Positions 1 through 4,661 are shown, counted from the first letter of the stretch. The stretch: 5,160 nucleotides of DNA from Pseudomonadota bacterium (GCA_030672465.1 DAOVGJ010000108.1:1-5160), one strand, 5' to 3'. Notes: generated from the letters alone by a model not told the origin. A program made the numbers and translations.

Positions 1-5
1 ACCAT
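1..5 (-). CDS. Start of a downstream operon gene, cut by the window edge (possibly rnhB)
   Basis: An ATG lies at 5-3 on the minus strand. It follows a GGGAG Shine-Dalgarno-like sequence at 16-12 with a 6-base spacer, directly after the rplS stop codon. Only the ATG and two more bases are visible, so the protein itself cannot be identified. In many bacteria with this operon the gene after rplS is rnhB (ribonuclease HII). That suggestion comes from gene order alone. Confidence 0.35.
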
Positions 6-17
6 TGAGTACTCCCA

Positions 18-368
18 TCACCGGGTTTGCTTCTTCGTCTTTATGCGGGCTGCTTTTCCCCTCAACTTCCTCAAATAGTAAAGTTTTGCCCTTCGAACCC
101 TTCCGCGGTTTACGATCTCAATCTTTTCGATCCTCGGTGAATGACTGGGAAAAATCCTCTCCACGCCGATCCCATAGGAAACCTTTCTCACGGTAAAGGT
201 TGCCCCAACTCCACCCTTTCGTTTTCTGATGACCACACCCTCGAAGACCTGTATCCGCTCCTTCTCCCCCTCGACGATCTTGAAATGGACCTTGACCGTA
301 TCCCCGACGTTAAAATTGGGCAGATCCATCCTCATCTGCTCTTTCTCAATCGATTCCATGGAATTCAT
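18..368 (-). CDS. rplS: 50S ribosomal protein L19
   Basis: L19 is a structural protein of the large ribosomal subunit, located at the interface with the 30S subunit. The 116-residue product has the family's usual length (about 115). It shows L19 landmarks in order: an EKEQMR N-terminal helix, NVGDTVKVHFKIVEG (about residues 20-34), VFEGVVIRKRKGG, FTVRKVSYGIGVERIFPSHSP (about 58-78), and the basic end RRAKLYYLRKLRGKAARIK. The start at 368 is preferred over the Met at 359 because AAGGAGGAGA at 380-371 puts GGAGG 5 bases before it, whereas the later Met would sit 14 bases away. It is the last complete gene of the operon, 21 bases after the methyltransferase stop. No terminator follows, because another start codon comes within 13 bases of the stop. 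Confidence 0.97.
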   Translation of the reverse strand: MNSMESIEKEQMRMDLPNFNVGDTVKVHFKIVEGEKERIQVFEGVVIRKRKGGVGATFTVRKVSYGIGVERIFPSHSPRIEKIEIVNRGRVRRAKLYYLRKLRGKAARIKTKKQTR

Positions 369-370
369 CT

Positions 371-380
371 TCTCCTCCTT
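371..380 (-). promoter_or_regulatory. Strong Shine-Dalgarno of rplS
   Basis: AAGGAGGAGA on the minus strand has its GGAGG core 5 bases before the ATG at 368. It is the strongest ribosome binding site seen inside the minus-strand operon, in line with high demand for a ribosomal protein. It also decides the start codon of rplS. Confidence 0.8.
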
Positions 381-389
381 CTATCTGCC

Positions 390-875
390 CTACCTGTGAC
401 CCAGCAGTCGATCCAGGATAATGGCCGCCGCGGAGCGCACGGAGAGGTGGTTGTAATCAGAACCCTCAATAGGGGCCAAAGTGTAGTCGCAATTGCGGGT
501 GATCTCTTCCGTCAAACCCCAACCGGTGCCGAATAATAACAGAAATGGCTGGGATCTATCGGACAAAATCTCCTTGAGCTGATGGTAACCGATATTCCCC
601 CGTTGGGACCGAGCCCCCGTGGCAACAACCTTCACTTCTGCTCCCCATTGCCTCGATATATCGCCAATGGTTCCCTCCATGGATTCCTCCACCTTCACCA
701 AGGAAAGGGCAGCCCGCCTCGTGGGATTATAGGTGGCTCCCTTCCCCTCGACCCAGTGCCGAACAACCCTCTGTACCAACTGGCCCTGGGATTTCAGAGG
801 AGTAATGACATAAAAACCCCCAAGATCGAAAGTCCTCGCAGACCTGGCGATATCGTGGATATCCACCGTTGTCAC
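390..875 (-). CDS. Tm1570-type SPOUT RNA methyltransferase (start uncertain, coding extends upstream)
   Basis: This is a predicted S-adenosylmethionine-dependent RNA methyltransferase of the small SPOUT family typified by Thermotoga maritima Tm1570 (Pfam SAM-dependent RNA methyltransferase). Its target is not established. The first standard start in frame is GTG at 875, giving 161 residues. From that start I see DIHDIARSART (5-15), GGFYVITPL (19-27), YNPTRRAALSLV (49-60), VVATGAR (83-89), and the knot signatures LLFGTGWGLTEE (113-124) and SDYNHLSVRSAAAIILDRLLG (139-159). The last two form the trefoil knot and SAM pocket in SPOUT enzymes. The family's conserved N-terminus (IYVGLVHYPVYDRKG...) is encoded in frame upstream of 875 but has no ATG, GTG, TTG or CTG. 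The true protein must therefore begin with an unusual codon, be made by readthrough from trmD, or be truncated. It lies between trmD and rplS, the usual place for this family. Confidence 0.88.
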   Translation of the reverse strand: MTTVDIHDIARSARTFDLGGFYVITPLKSQGQLVQRVVRHWVEGKGATYNPTRRAALSLVKVEESMEGTIGDISRQWGAEVKVVATGARSQRGNIGYHQLKEILSDRSQPFLLLFGTGWGLTEEITRNCDYTLAPIEGSDYNHLSVRSAAAIILDRLLGHR

Positions 876-971
876 CGCAGTGGCGACGATGTTTCCCTTC
901 CTATCATAAACAGGATAATGGACTAAGCCAACGTATATGTTGAGGTTGCTAAAGATTTTCCCTCGAAGGAC
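876..971 (-). other. In-frame N-terminal coding of the Tm1570-like gene without a standard start codon
   Basis: Directly after the trmD TAA (974-972), the same frame reads 32 sense codons into the GTG at 875. From about 938 they encode IYVGLVHYPVYDRKGNIVA, which matches the conserved beginning of Tm1570-type proteins, so this is real coding sequence. The stretch has no ATG, GTG, TTG or CTG in this frame. The best initiation candidate is ATC at 956-954, four bases after GAGG at 964-961. A start there would give a protein of 188 residues. AUC initiation is rare and would need experimental proof. Readthrough of the TAA or a sequence error are the alternatives. Confidence 0.75.
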
Positions 972-1721
972 TTAGCTATCGTTTTCCTTCCTCTCTTCCC
1001 TCTTTATCTCTTCCAAGAGGGCAAGGTCACCTTCCGGGAGATTTCCCTTTTCCAGGAGATCGGGGCGCCGGACTAACGTCCTCTTCAATGCCTCCTTCCT
1101 TCTCCAATGGGTGATTTGCCGATGATTTCCCGACATCAAAACTTCAGGGACCCCCTTTCCCCTAAAAACACGGGGCCGAGTGTATTGGGGATATTCCAGC
1201 AGGGTATCGGCAAAGGATTCCTCCAAGACGGATGTCCCTGAACCTAAAACTCCCGGCACAAAACGGGAAACGGCATCAATAACGACCATAACGGCCAATT
1301 CCCCCCCCGTCAAAATATAATCGCCGATGGAGATCTCCTCGTCAATGTACTTCCTTACCCGTTCGTCTACCCCCTCGTATCGCCCACAGACGAAAAGGAG
1401 ATGGTCGTATTGGCTGAGCCTTATTGCCTCACCGTGATTGAATGTTACCCCCTGCGGAGTCATCAAGATAACCCTCGGTGAACCATTGGTGGATTTGATC
1501 CACTCAATACCCTCCACAATTGGCCCAGCTTTCATAACCATACCACTCCCGCCGCCATAGGGGGAGTCGTCGACGACGTGATGTTTGTCCGTGGTGAAAT
1601 CCCGAATATTAAAGACACTGACCCGGATAACCCCCCTATCAATAGCCTTTTTCAATACGCTCGATGCAAAAGGAGACTGGAACATATCCGGAAAAAGGGT
1701 GAGTATATCGAAGCGAATCAT
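972..1721 (-). CDS. trmD: tRNA (guanine-N1)-methyltransferase TrmD
   Basis: TrmD methylates N1 of G37, 3' of the anticodon, in tRNAs reading codons that begin with C or with CCN/CGG. This prevents +1 frameshifting; it acts as a cytoplasmic SPOUT homodimer using SAM. The 249-residue product has the usual length. It shows FDILTLFPDMF (4-14), PYGGGSGMVMKAGP (54-67), LMTPQG (86-91), CGRYEGVDERV (112-122), SIGDYILTGGELA (131-143), SRFVPG (152-157), EYPQYTRP (176-183) and SGNHRQITHWRRKEAL (197-212). By equal-spacing alignment with E. coli TrmD, catalytic Arg154 is kept (R153), but the Asp169 general base is replaced by Glu (E168), and the following conserved Gly is Thr. The ATG overlaps the rimM stop as ATGA; GGAGG sits only one base from it, so translation is probably coupled. 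The C-terminus runs in frame into the next gene across one TAA. Confidence 0.97.
   Translation of the reverse strand: MIRFDILTLFPDMFQSPFASSVLKKAIDRGVIRVSVFNIRDFTTDKHHVVDDSPYGGGSGMVMKAGPIVEGIEWIKSTNGSPRVILMTPQGVTFNHGEAIRLSQYDHLLFVCGRYEGVDERVRKYIDEEISIGDYILTGGELAVMVVIDAVSRFVPGVLGSGTSVLEESFADTLLEYPQYTRPRVFRGKGVPEVLMSGNHRQITHWRRKEALKRTLVRRPDLLEKGNLPEGDLALLEEIKREERKENDS
1718..1721 (-). promoter_or_regulatory. ATGA stop-start overlap joining rimM and trmD
   Basis: The trmD ATG (1721-1719) and the rimM TGA (1720-1718) share bases. The nearest GGAGG (1727-1723) leaves only one base of spacing, too short for normal initiation. Re-initiation by ribosomes finishing rimM is the likely route. Confidence 0.75.
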
Positions 1722-2233
1722 TCCTCCAGAAGCCCCTCTATTGGGTGAATCACCATTTGCCCCTTTTCCCTATCCAACCGCACAATTACCTCTTCCGTGG
1801 CTGGAATCAGCCATTCCCTTCCCCTGCCCTGAACGAGATAAACATCGTTGCTTCCCGTAGGCAGTATCGCTTCCACCCTGCCCAGAGCCCTGCCCTCCTC
1901 GGTAACCACATCCATTCCGATAATTTCAAACCAATAGTATTCCCCTTCTTCCAGGGGGGGGAGGTTTCCCCTCTTGACCAAAACCGATGCGCCGATTAAT
2001 TTCTCCGCATCAGCAACTCCTTCACAACCCTTCAATTGGGCATAAATGAATTTATTGTGAATTTTCGCCTCCTTAACCTCATAGGCCTGCAGGTGGCCAT
2101 CCCTATCTTCCAGGTAGACCTTTCGGTATGACAAGAAATCAGACCGTTTCTCGTTGTAATAGTGGATTCTGAGATTACCCTTTATCCCATGGAGTCTCGA
2201 AACCCTCCCGATGGTGATGTATTGGCCTTTCAT
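1718..2233 (-). CDS. rimM: 16S rRNA processing / 30S maturation factor RimM
   Basis: RimM binds ribosomal protein S19 and helps mature the 16S rRNA 3' domain (head) of the 30S subunit. The 171-residue length is typical. The N-terminal RimM barrel begins with TIGRVSRLHGIKGNLRI (7-23). The PRC-barrel half has EEGEYYWFEIIGMDV (95-109), with the conserved YYW element, followed by LGRVEAILPTGSNDVYLV (117-134) and WLIPATEEVIVRLD (141-154). The start at 2233 is chosen because the conserved IGRV motif follows at residue 8. It lies six bases after the khpA stop. There is no well-placed Shine-Dalgarno, the closest GGAG being 18 bases away, so coupling to khpA translation is likely. It overlaps trmD by four bases. 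Confidence 0.96.
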   Translation of the reverse strand: MKGQYITIGRVSRLHGIKGNLRIHYYNEKRSDFLSYRKVYLEDRDGHLQAYEVKEAKIHNKFIYAQLKGCEGVADAEKLIGASVLVKRGNLPPLEEGEYYWFEIIGMDVVTEEGRALGRVEAILPTGSNDVYLVQGRGREWLIPATEEVIVRLDREKGQMVIHPIEGLLEE

Positions 2234-2239
2234 TGGGAT

Positions 2240-2470
2240 TTATTCGATGATCTCCAAAACGGAATGCCTTCTGATCTTAGTCGATGCGGCACTCAGGATC
2301 GTCCTTATGGCCCGAGCCGTCCGCCCCTGCTTACCGATCACCTTGCCCAAATCCTCTTTGGCAACTGTCAATTCGATGACAGAGGTCCTTTCCCCTTCAA
2401 CTTCGGAGACCCTCACCTGATCAGGGTTGTCCACGAGAGCCTTGGCGATGTATTCGATTAACTCTTTCAT
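2240..2470 (-). CDS. khpA: Single KH-domain RNA-binding protein KhpA
   Basis: This is a small RNA-binding protein of the KhpA (YlqC) family. In Gram-positive bacteria it partners with KhpB/EloR and affects cell division and small-RNA binding; its role in other phyla is less clear. The product is 76 residues. It opens with MKELIEYIAKALVDNPDQV (1-19), continues with VIELTVAKEDLGKVIGKQGR (31-50), where G46-K-Q-G49 is the KH GxxG loop that grips nucleic acid, and ends with TARAIRTILSAASTKIRRHSV. The frame is open further upstream to 2527, but those 19 codons do not resemble the family. ATG at 2470 is preceded by GAGGGGAG (2480-2473) at good spacing, so it is the start. The gene sits between rpsP and rimM, its standard location. 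Confidence 0.94.
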   Translation of the reverse strand: MKELIEYIAKALVDNPDQVRVSEVEGERTSVIELTVAKEDLGKVIGKQGRTARAIRTILSAASTKIRRHSVLEIIE

Positions 2471-2472
2471 TA

Positions 2473-2480
2473 CTCCCCTC
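2473..2480 (-). promoter_or_regulatory. Shine-Dalgarno deciding the khpA start
   Basis: GAGGGGAG lies two bases before the ATG at 2470, with its AGGGG core about five bases away. It supports the 76-residue KhpA over the longer 95-residue open frame. Confidence 0.6.
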
Positions 2481-2542
2481 CCCCTTGAAATGGATTGAGT
2501 TCGCAGAGGTAACCACCGGAGATCCACGAATTCTCAACCTCC

Positions 2543-2797
2543 CTACGCCAGTTTTTTCAAGATACCAGATTGTCTTAACAGGTTCCTGACCGTCTTGGTG
2601 GGCTGGGCACCCTTCTTATACCACTCCATCGCCCTGTCCTCCATGATATGAACTTCAGCAGGGTCCTTATTGGGATCATAGGTTCCGATATTTTCGATAA
2701 ACCGACCATCCCTCGGGAAACGAGAATCCGAAACCACAATCCGGTAAAATGGATTCTTCTTGCTACCAAACCGGGCCAACCTCATGACGATAGCCAT
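2543..2797 (-). CDS. rpsP: 30S ribosomal protein S16
   Basis: S16 is a small-subunit protein that stabilises the 5' and central domains of 16S rRNA during assembly. From ATG at 2797 the product has 84 residues. It shows family signatures MAIVMRLARFGSKKNPFYRI (1-20), VVSDSRFPRDGRFIENIGTYDP (21-42), and RAMEWYKKGAQPTKTVRNLL (about 55-74). Three starts lie close together: GTG 2809, ATG 2806 and ATG 2797. The last fits S16 homologues, which begin MAxxIRLxRxG, and has GGAGG (2813-2809) 11 bases upstream. For ATG 2806 the AGGGGA motif would be four bases away, so that start is not excluded. The gene follows ffh by 35 bases and precedes khpA by 72 bases. Confidence 0.96.
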   Translation of the reverse strand: MAIVMRLARFGSKKNPFYRIVVSDSRFPRDGRFIENIGTYDPNKDPAEVHIMEDRAMEWYKKGAQPTKTVRNLLRQSGILKKLA

Positions 2798-2832
2798 CTT
2801 TTGCATCACCTCCCCTGGTTTTCCACGGTAAT

Positions 2833-4161
2833 CTAAATCCGCAACATCTTATAGAGCTCCCTCGTTCCTCCTGTTCTCAACTTTTTCATCACCTTGAGCA
2901 TCTGCGTGTATTGTTTGAGAAGTCTATTAACATCTTGAACCGTTGTCCCGCTCCCCCTCGCTATCCTTAATCGCCTGCTCCCATTGATGATGGCATGATT
3001 CCGTCGCTCTTTCGGAGTCATGGAGTTGATGATGGCCTCAATCTTCACCAGTTCACGCTCCTGAAAGCGAATTCCTTTCAGGCTTTTCAACCCCCCAATC
3101 CCCGGAATCATATTCAGGATGCTCTCAATGGATCCCATCTTCTTGATCTGCCGAATTTGATCCCTGAAGTCCCCCAGGCCAAAGGACTCCTTTTTCAGCT
3201 TTCTCTCCAGCTCCGCGGCCTTTTGCTCATCGAAAGTGGCCTGGGCTTTCTCGATCAACGAAAGGATATCCCCCATTCCCAGGATTCGAGAGGCCATCCG
3301 CTCGGGGTGAAATACCTCTAATGCGTCCAATTTCTCACCCGTGCCGATGAATTTTATGGGTTTCCCCGTTACCCCCTTGATGGAGAGGGCAGCACCTCCC
3401 CTTGCATCACCTTCCATTTTAGTGAGGATAACCCCGTCAATGTCCAGCGCATCGTTAAAGGCCTTGGCGATATTGACCGCATCCTGACCCGTCATGGCGT
3501 CGGCCACCAAGAGGATCTCCTTGGGATTCAATTCCCCTTTTATCTCCTGGAGTTCTTCCATCAGCGGCTCGTCGATGTGAAGTCTGCCTGCAGTATCGAT
3601 GAGCATAAGGTCACAACCCGCTCGCATAACCATCTGCCCCGCCCGTTGGCAGATCTCCAGCGGGCTTTGCGCAGGACTGGATTCATAAAACTCTATCCCC
3701 GCCTCCTTTGCCAATAGTTGAAGCTGCTGGATAGCCGCTGGCCTGTATACGTCGGCCGACACCAGGTAGGGGAATCGCTGCCTATCCCTGAAGTATGCCG
3801 CCAACTTGGCGGCCGTGGTCGTCTTTCCACAGCCATGGAGCCCAACCAGCATAATGGCAGCGGGCGGCTTGCCCGATAGATGGATTTTTGGCTCCCCATC
3901 TCCCATCAACGATGCCAGCTCCTGGTGGACAATCTTAATCACCTGCTGGGCAGGGGTTAAACTCGCCATGACTTCCTGACCCACGGCCCTCGAGTGGACG
4001 GATTCGATGAAATCCTTAACCACCTTGAAATGAACATCGGCCTCCAATAGCGTAAGCCTGACCTCTCTAAGGGCCGCTTTGATATCCCCCTCCTTCAGCT
4101 TTCCATGGCCCTTAAGCTTCTTAAAAACGTCCTGTAACTTTTGCGACAGATCCTCGAACAT
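2833..4161 (-). CDS. ffh: Signal recognition particle protein Ffh (SRP54 homologue)
   Basis: Ffh binds 4.5S/SRP RNA and signal sequences of nascent membrane and secreted proteins. With the receptor FtsY it delivers ribosomes to SecYEG using GTP. From ATG at 4161 it has 442 residues. The N domain (about 1-85) contains LREVRLTLLEADVHFKVVKDF. G-domain motifs are GLHGCGKTTT (107-116), DVYRPAA (137-143), DTAGR (189-193), TKMEGDARGGAALS (247-260) and GTGEKLDAL (273-281). The M domain (about 330-442) has the RNA-binding stretch SRRLRIARGSGTTVQDVNRLL (395-415). The G4 motif reads TKME rather than the usual TKxD (Glu250). The frame is open upstream to a TTG at 4197, but those residues do not resemble the family. 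Neither start has a Shine-Dalgarno. It is the first gene of the operon, expressed from a promoter at 4249-4221. Confidence 0.97.
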   Translation of the reverse strand: MFEDLSQKLQDVFKKLKGHGKLKEGDIKAALREVRLTLLEADVHFKVVKDFIESVHSRAVGQEVMASLTPAQQVIKIVHQELASLMGDGEPKIHLSGKPPAAIMLVGLHGCGKTTTAAKLAAYFRDRQRFPYLVSADVYRPAAIQQLQLLAKEAGIEFYESSPAQSPLEICQRAGQMVMRAGCDLMLIDTAGRLHIDEPLMEELQEIKGELNPKEILLVADAMTGQDAVNIAKAFNDALDIDGVILTKMEGDARGGAALSIKGVTGKPIKFIGTGEKLDALEVFHPERMASRILGMGDILSLIEKAQATFDEQKAAELERKLKKESFGLGDFRDQIRQIKKMGSIESILNMIPGIGGLKSLKGIRFQERELVKIEAIINSMTPKERRNHAIINGSRRLRIARGSGTTVQDVNRLLKQYTQMLKVMKKLRTGGTRELYKMLRI

Positions 4162-4220
4162 TGCAACTTGAGGTCTTTTAGGGATGGAGACTAACAAAAC
4201 ATCAATAAACTAAACTATTA

Positions 4221-4249
4221 ATTTTATTAAAATTAACAATAATTGTCAA
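4221..4249 (-). promoter_or_regulatory. Sigma-70-type promoter for the ffh operon
   Basis: On the minus strand a perfect -35 box TTGACA (4249-4244) is followed by a 17-base spacer and a -10 box TAAAAT (4226-4221, five of six consensus bases). Transcription should begin near 4214, giving a leader of about 53 bases before the ffh ATG. No other promoter of this quality was found inside the minus-strand operon. Confidence 0.8.
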
Positions 4250-4251
4250 TT
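4231..4251. repeat. 21-bp AT-rich inverted repeat over two divergent -35 boxes
   Basis: The arms AATTAACAAT (4231-4240) and ATTGTCAATT (4242-4251) are complementary at nine of ten positions around a single central A. The repeat covers the ffh -35 box and the -35 of a candidate plus-strand promoter. It may be an operator for a dimeric regulator, or a by-product of two facing -35 boxes. I do not recognise a specific regulator's consensus. Confidence 0.55.
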
Positions 4252-4261
4252 CACCTATTCT
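4233..4261 (+). promoter_or_regulatory. Candidate divergent promoter for the structured RNA
   Basis: TTAACA (4233-4238, five of six -35 bases), a 17-base spacer and TATTCT (4256-4261, four of six -10 bases) predict a start near 4268. That is just upstream of the structured element at 4281-4467. Its -35 interlocks with the ffh -35, so the two promoters would compete for polymerase. The -10 is weak and the call is tentative. Confidence 0.4.
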
Positions 4262-4263
4262 TT

Positions 4264-4273
4264 GGTGTTTCCT
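4264..4273 (+). repeat. Left copy of a 10-base direct repeat flanking the structured element
   Basis: GGTGTTTCCT occurs here and again at 4457-4466, inside the 3' strand of the terminal helix. Being identical to that strand, this copy can also pair with the helix's 5' strand (4282-4291) at nine of ten positions across an 8-base loop. It could therefore compete with the terminal helix. Confidence 0.6.
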
Positions 4274-4280
4274 GAGTTTC

Positions 4281-4467
4281 AAGGGAAGACCGTTGTCCAT
4301 GAGCGAAATTCCATCCTTCAAACTGCAGCACCGCATAACGGCAGTACTTAAACTCGGCTGGAAGGGGTAAGTATTCCCCGCCGTTCGGCTGAGCTCACGA
4401 CGAAGCCTGCGAACCCCGAAAGGGTTACTTCGATGGCATGGAGGCGAAGGGACAAGGGTGTTTCCTT
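4281..4467 (+). ncRNA. HEARO/omega-RNA-like structured RNA without an adjacent IscB/IsrB gene
   Basis: This 187-nt intergenic element has dense, mutually consistent base pairing on the plus strand. (1) A terminal helix pairs 4281-4298 with 4450-4467: 15 Watson-Crick pairs, one G-U and two G-G mismatches. (2) CCATC 4311-4315 pairs with GATGG 4432-4436. (3) ACTGC 4322-4326 pairs with GCAGT 4341-4345. (4) CGGC 4355-4358 with GCCG 4380-4383, stacked with GGGG 4364-4367 and CCCC 4376-4379, forms a hairpin. (5) Its loop TAAGTA (4368-4373) is perfectly complementary to TACTTA (4345-4350), a possible pseudoknot. (6) CGAAG 4401-4405 with CTTCG 4428-4432 encloses the AACCC/GGGTT hairpin (4412-4426). 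The GTAAGTA loop, the GGCTGAGCTCACG segment and the element's size resemble, from memory, HEARO RNAs, the family that includes IscB/IsrB guide (omega) RNAs. The element ends exactly before ATGA, as reported for HEARO insertions. No nuclease ORF is nearby, so it would be a stand-alone copy. The family call is less certain than the structure. Confidence 0.6.
4457..4466 (+). repeat. Right copy of the 10-base direct repeat
   Basis: GGTGTTTCCT, identical to 4264-4273 and 193 bases downstream of it, forms most of the 3' strand of the element's terminal helix. It could come from target-related sequence at the insertion or be functional in alternative folding. Confidence 0.6.
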
Positions 4468-4471
4468 ATGA

Positions 4472-4561
4472 AAAATATAATTTGCCCTATAATCAACAAG
4501 TTACAAAAATACTCCCTATAAAGGTCACGAAACTCCAGAATTTTACAACCTAACATTTCGC
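4472..4561. other. AT-rich spacer with no recognised gene
   Basis: Between the structured RNA and the usp promoter I see no credible reading frame, no tRNA and no terminator hairpin with a T tract. Two TATAAT hexamers (4476-4481 and 4488-4493) occur, but neither has a convincing -35 box. In particular, no IscB, IsrB or TnpA remnant is visible downstream of the structured RNA. Confidence 0.6.
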
Positions 4562-4589
4562 TTGACTTTCATTGAGGATTTGCTTTAAT
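4562..4589 (+). promoter_or_regulatory. Extended -10 promoter for the usp gene
   Basis: TTGACT (4562-4567, five of six) and TTTAAT (4584-4589, five of six) are separated by 16 bases. A TGC directly before the -10 makes an extended -10 element. Transcription should start near 4596, leaving a leader of about 74 bases before the ATG at 4670. Confidence 0.7.
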
Positions 4590-4613
4590 GGGCTGAAAAT
4601 TTGGTTTCAGGCC

Positions 4614-4633
4614 TTGTGTGAAGTCTGACACAA
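4614..4633 (+). repeat. Inverted repeat in the usp leader
   Basis: TTGTGT (4614-4619) and ACACAA (4628-4633) are perfectly complementary across an 8-base centre. It lies about 18 bases after the predicted transcription start. It could be an operator blocking initiation or a small leader hairpin. It is too weak and lacks a T tract, so it is not a terminator. Confidence 0.45.
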
Positions 4634-4655
4634 TCAGCGGTGAGAATTTCAGGGA

Positions 4656-4661
4656 AGGAGG
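4656..4661 (+). promoter_or_regulatory. Shine-Dalgarno deciding the usp start
   Basis: AGGAGG sits eight bases before ATG 4670. The frame is open to a GTG at 4640, but that codon has no Shine-Dalgarno and would add residues not found in the family. Confidence 0.8.

Noticed and set aside
141..926. Plus-strand frames opposite rplS and the methyltransferase
   Set aside because: They mirror recognised minus-strand genes, are rich in Pro/Leu as expected of antisense frames, and match nothing known to me.
2471..2527. Longer KhpA starting at 2527
   Set aside because: The added residues do not look like the family, and the Shine-Dalgarno at 2480-2473 points to ATG 2470.
4162..4197. Longer Ffh starting at TTG 4197
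   Set aside because: There is no Shine-Dalgarno, and the added 12 residues come before the typical MFEDLSQKL beginning of Ffh.
4391..4436. Cyclic-di-GMP (GEMM) riboswitch, from a GGGTTAC..CGATGG similarity
   Set aside because: The rest of the GEMM core (GGACGCAAAGCC, CGGGCCTAA) is missing and no gene it could control follows closely.
4264..4466. Direct repeat as a classical transposon target-site duplication
   Set aside because: The right copy is inside the terminal helix rather than outside it, and the IS200/605-like insertion expected for HEARO makes no target duplication; it is kept as a repeat only.
4281..4467. 4.5S/SRP RNA next to ffh
   Set aside because: The location is tempting, but the conserved SRP RNA core (GGAAGCAGCC-type tetraloop and asymmetric loop) is absent and the multi-helix fold differs.
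4476..4493. TATAAT hexamers as a further promoter
   Set aside because: No acceptable -35 box is found at 16-18 bases, and the stretch is generally AT-rich.
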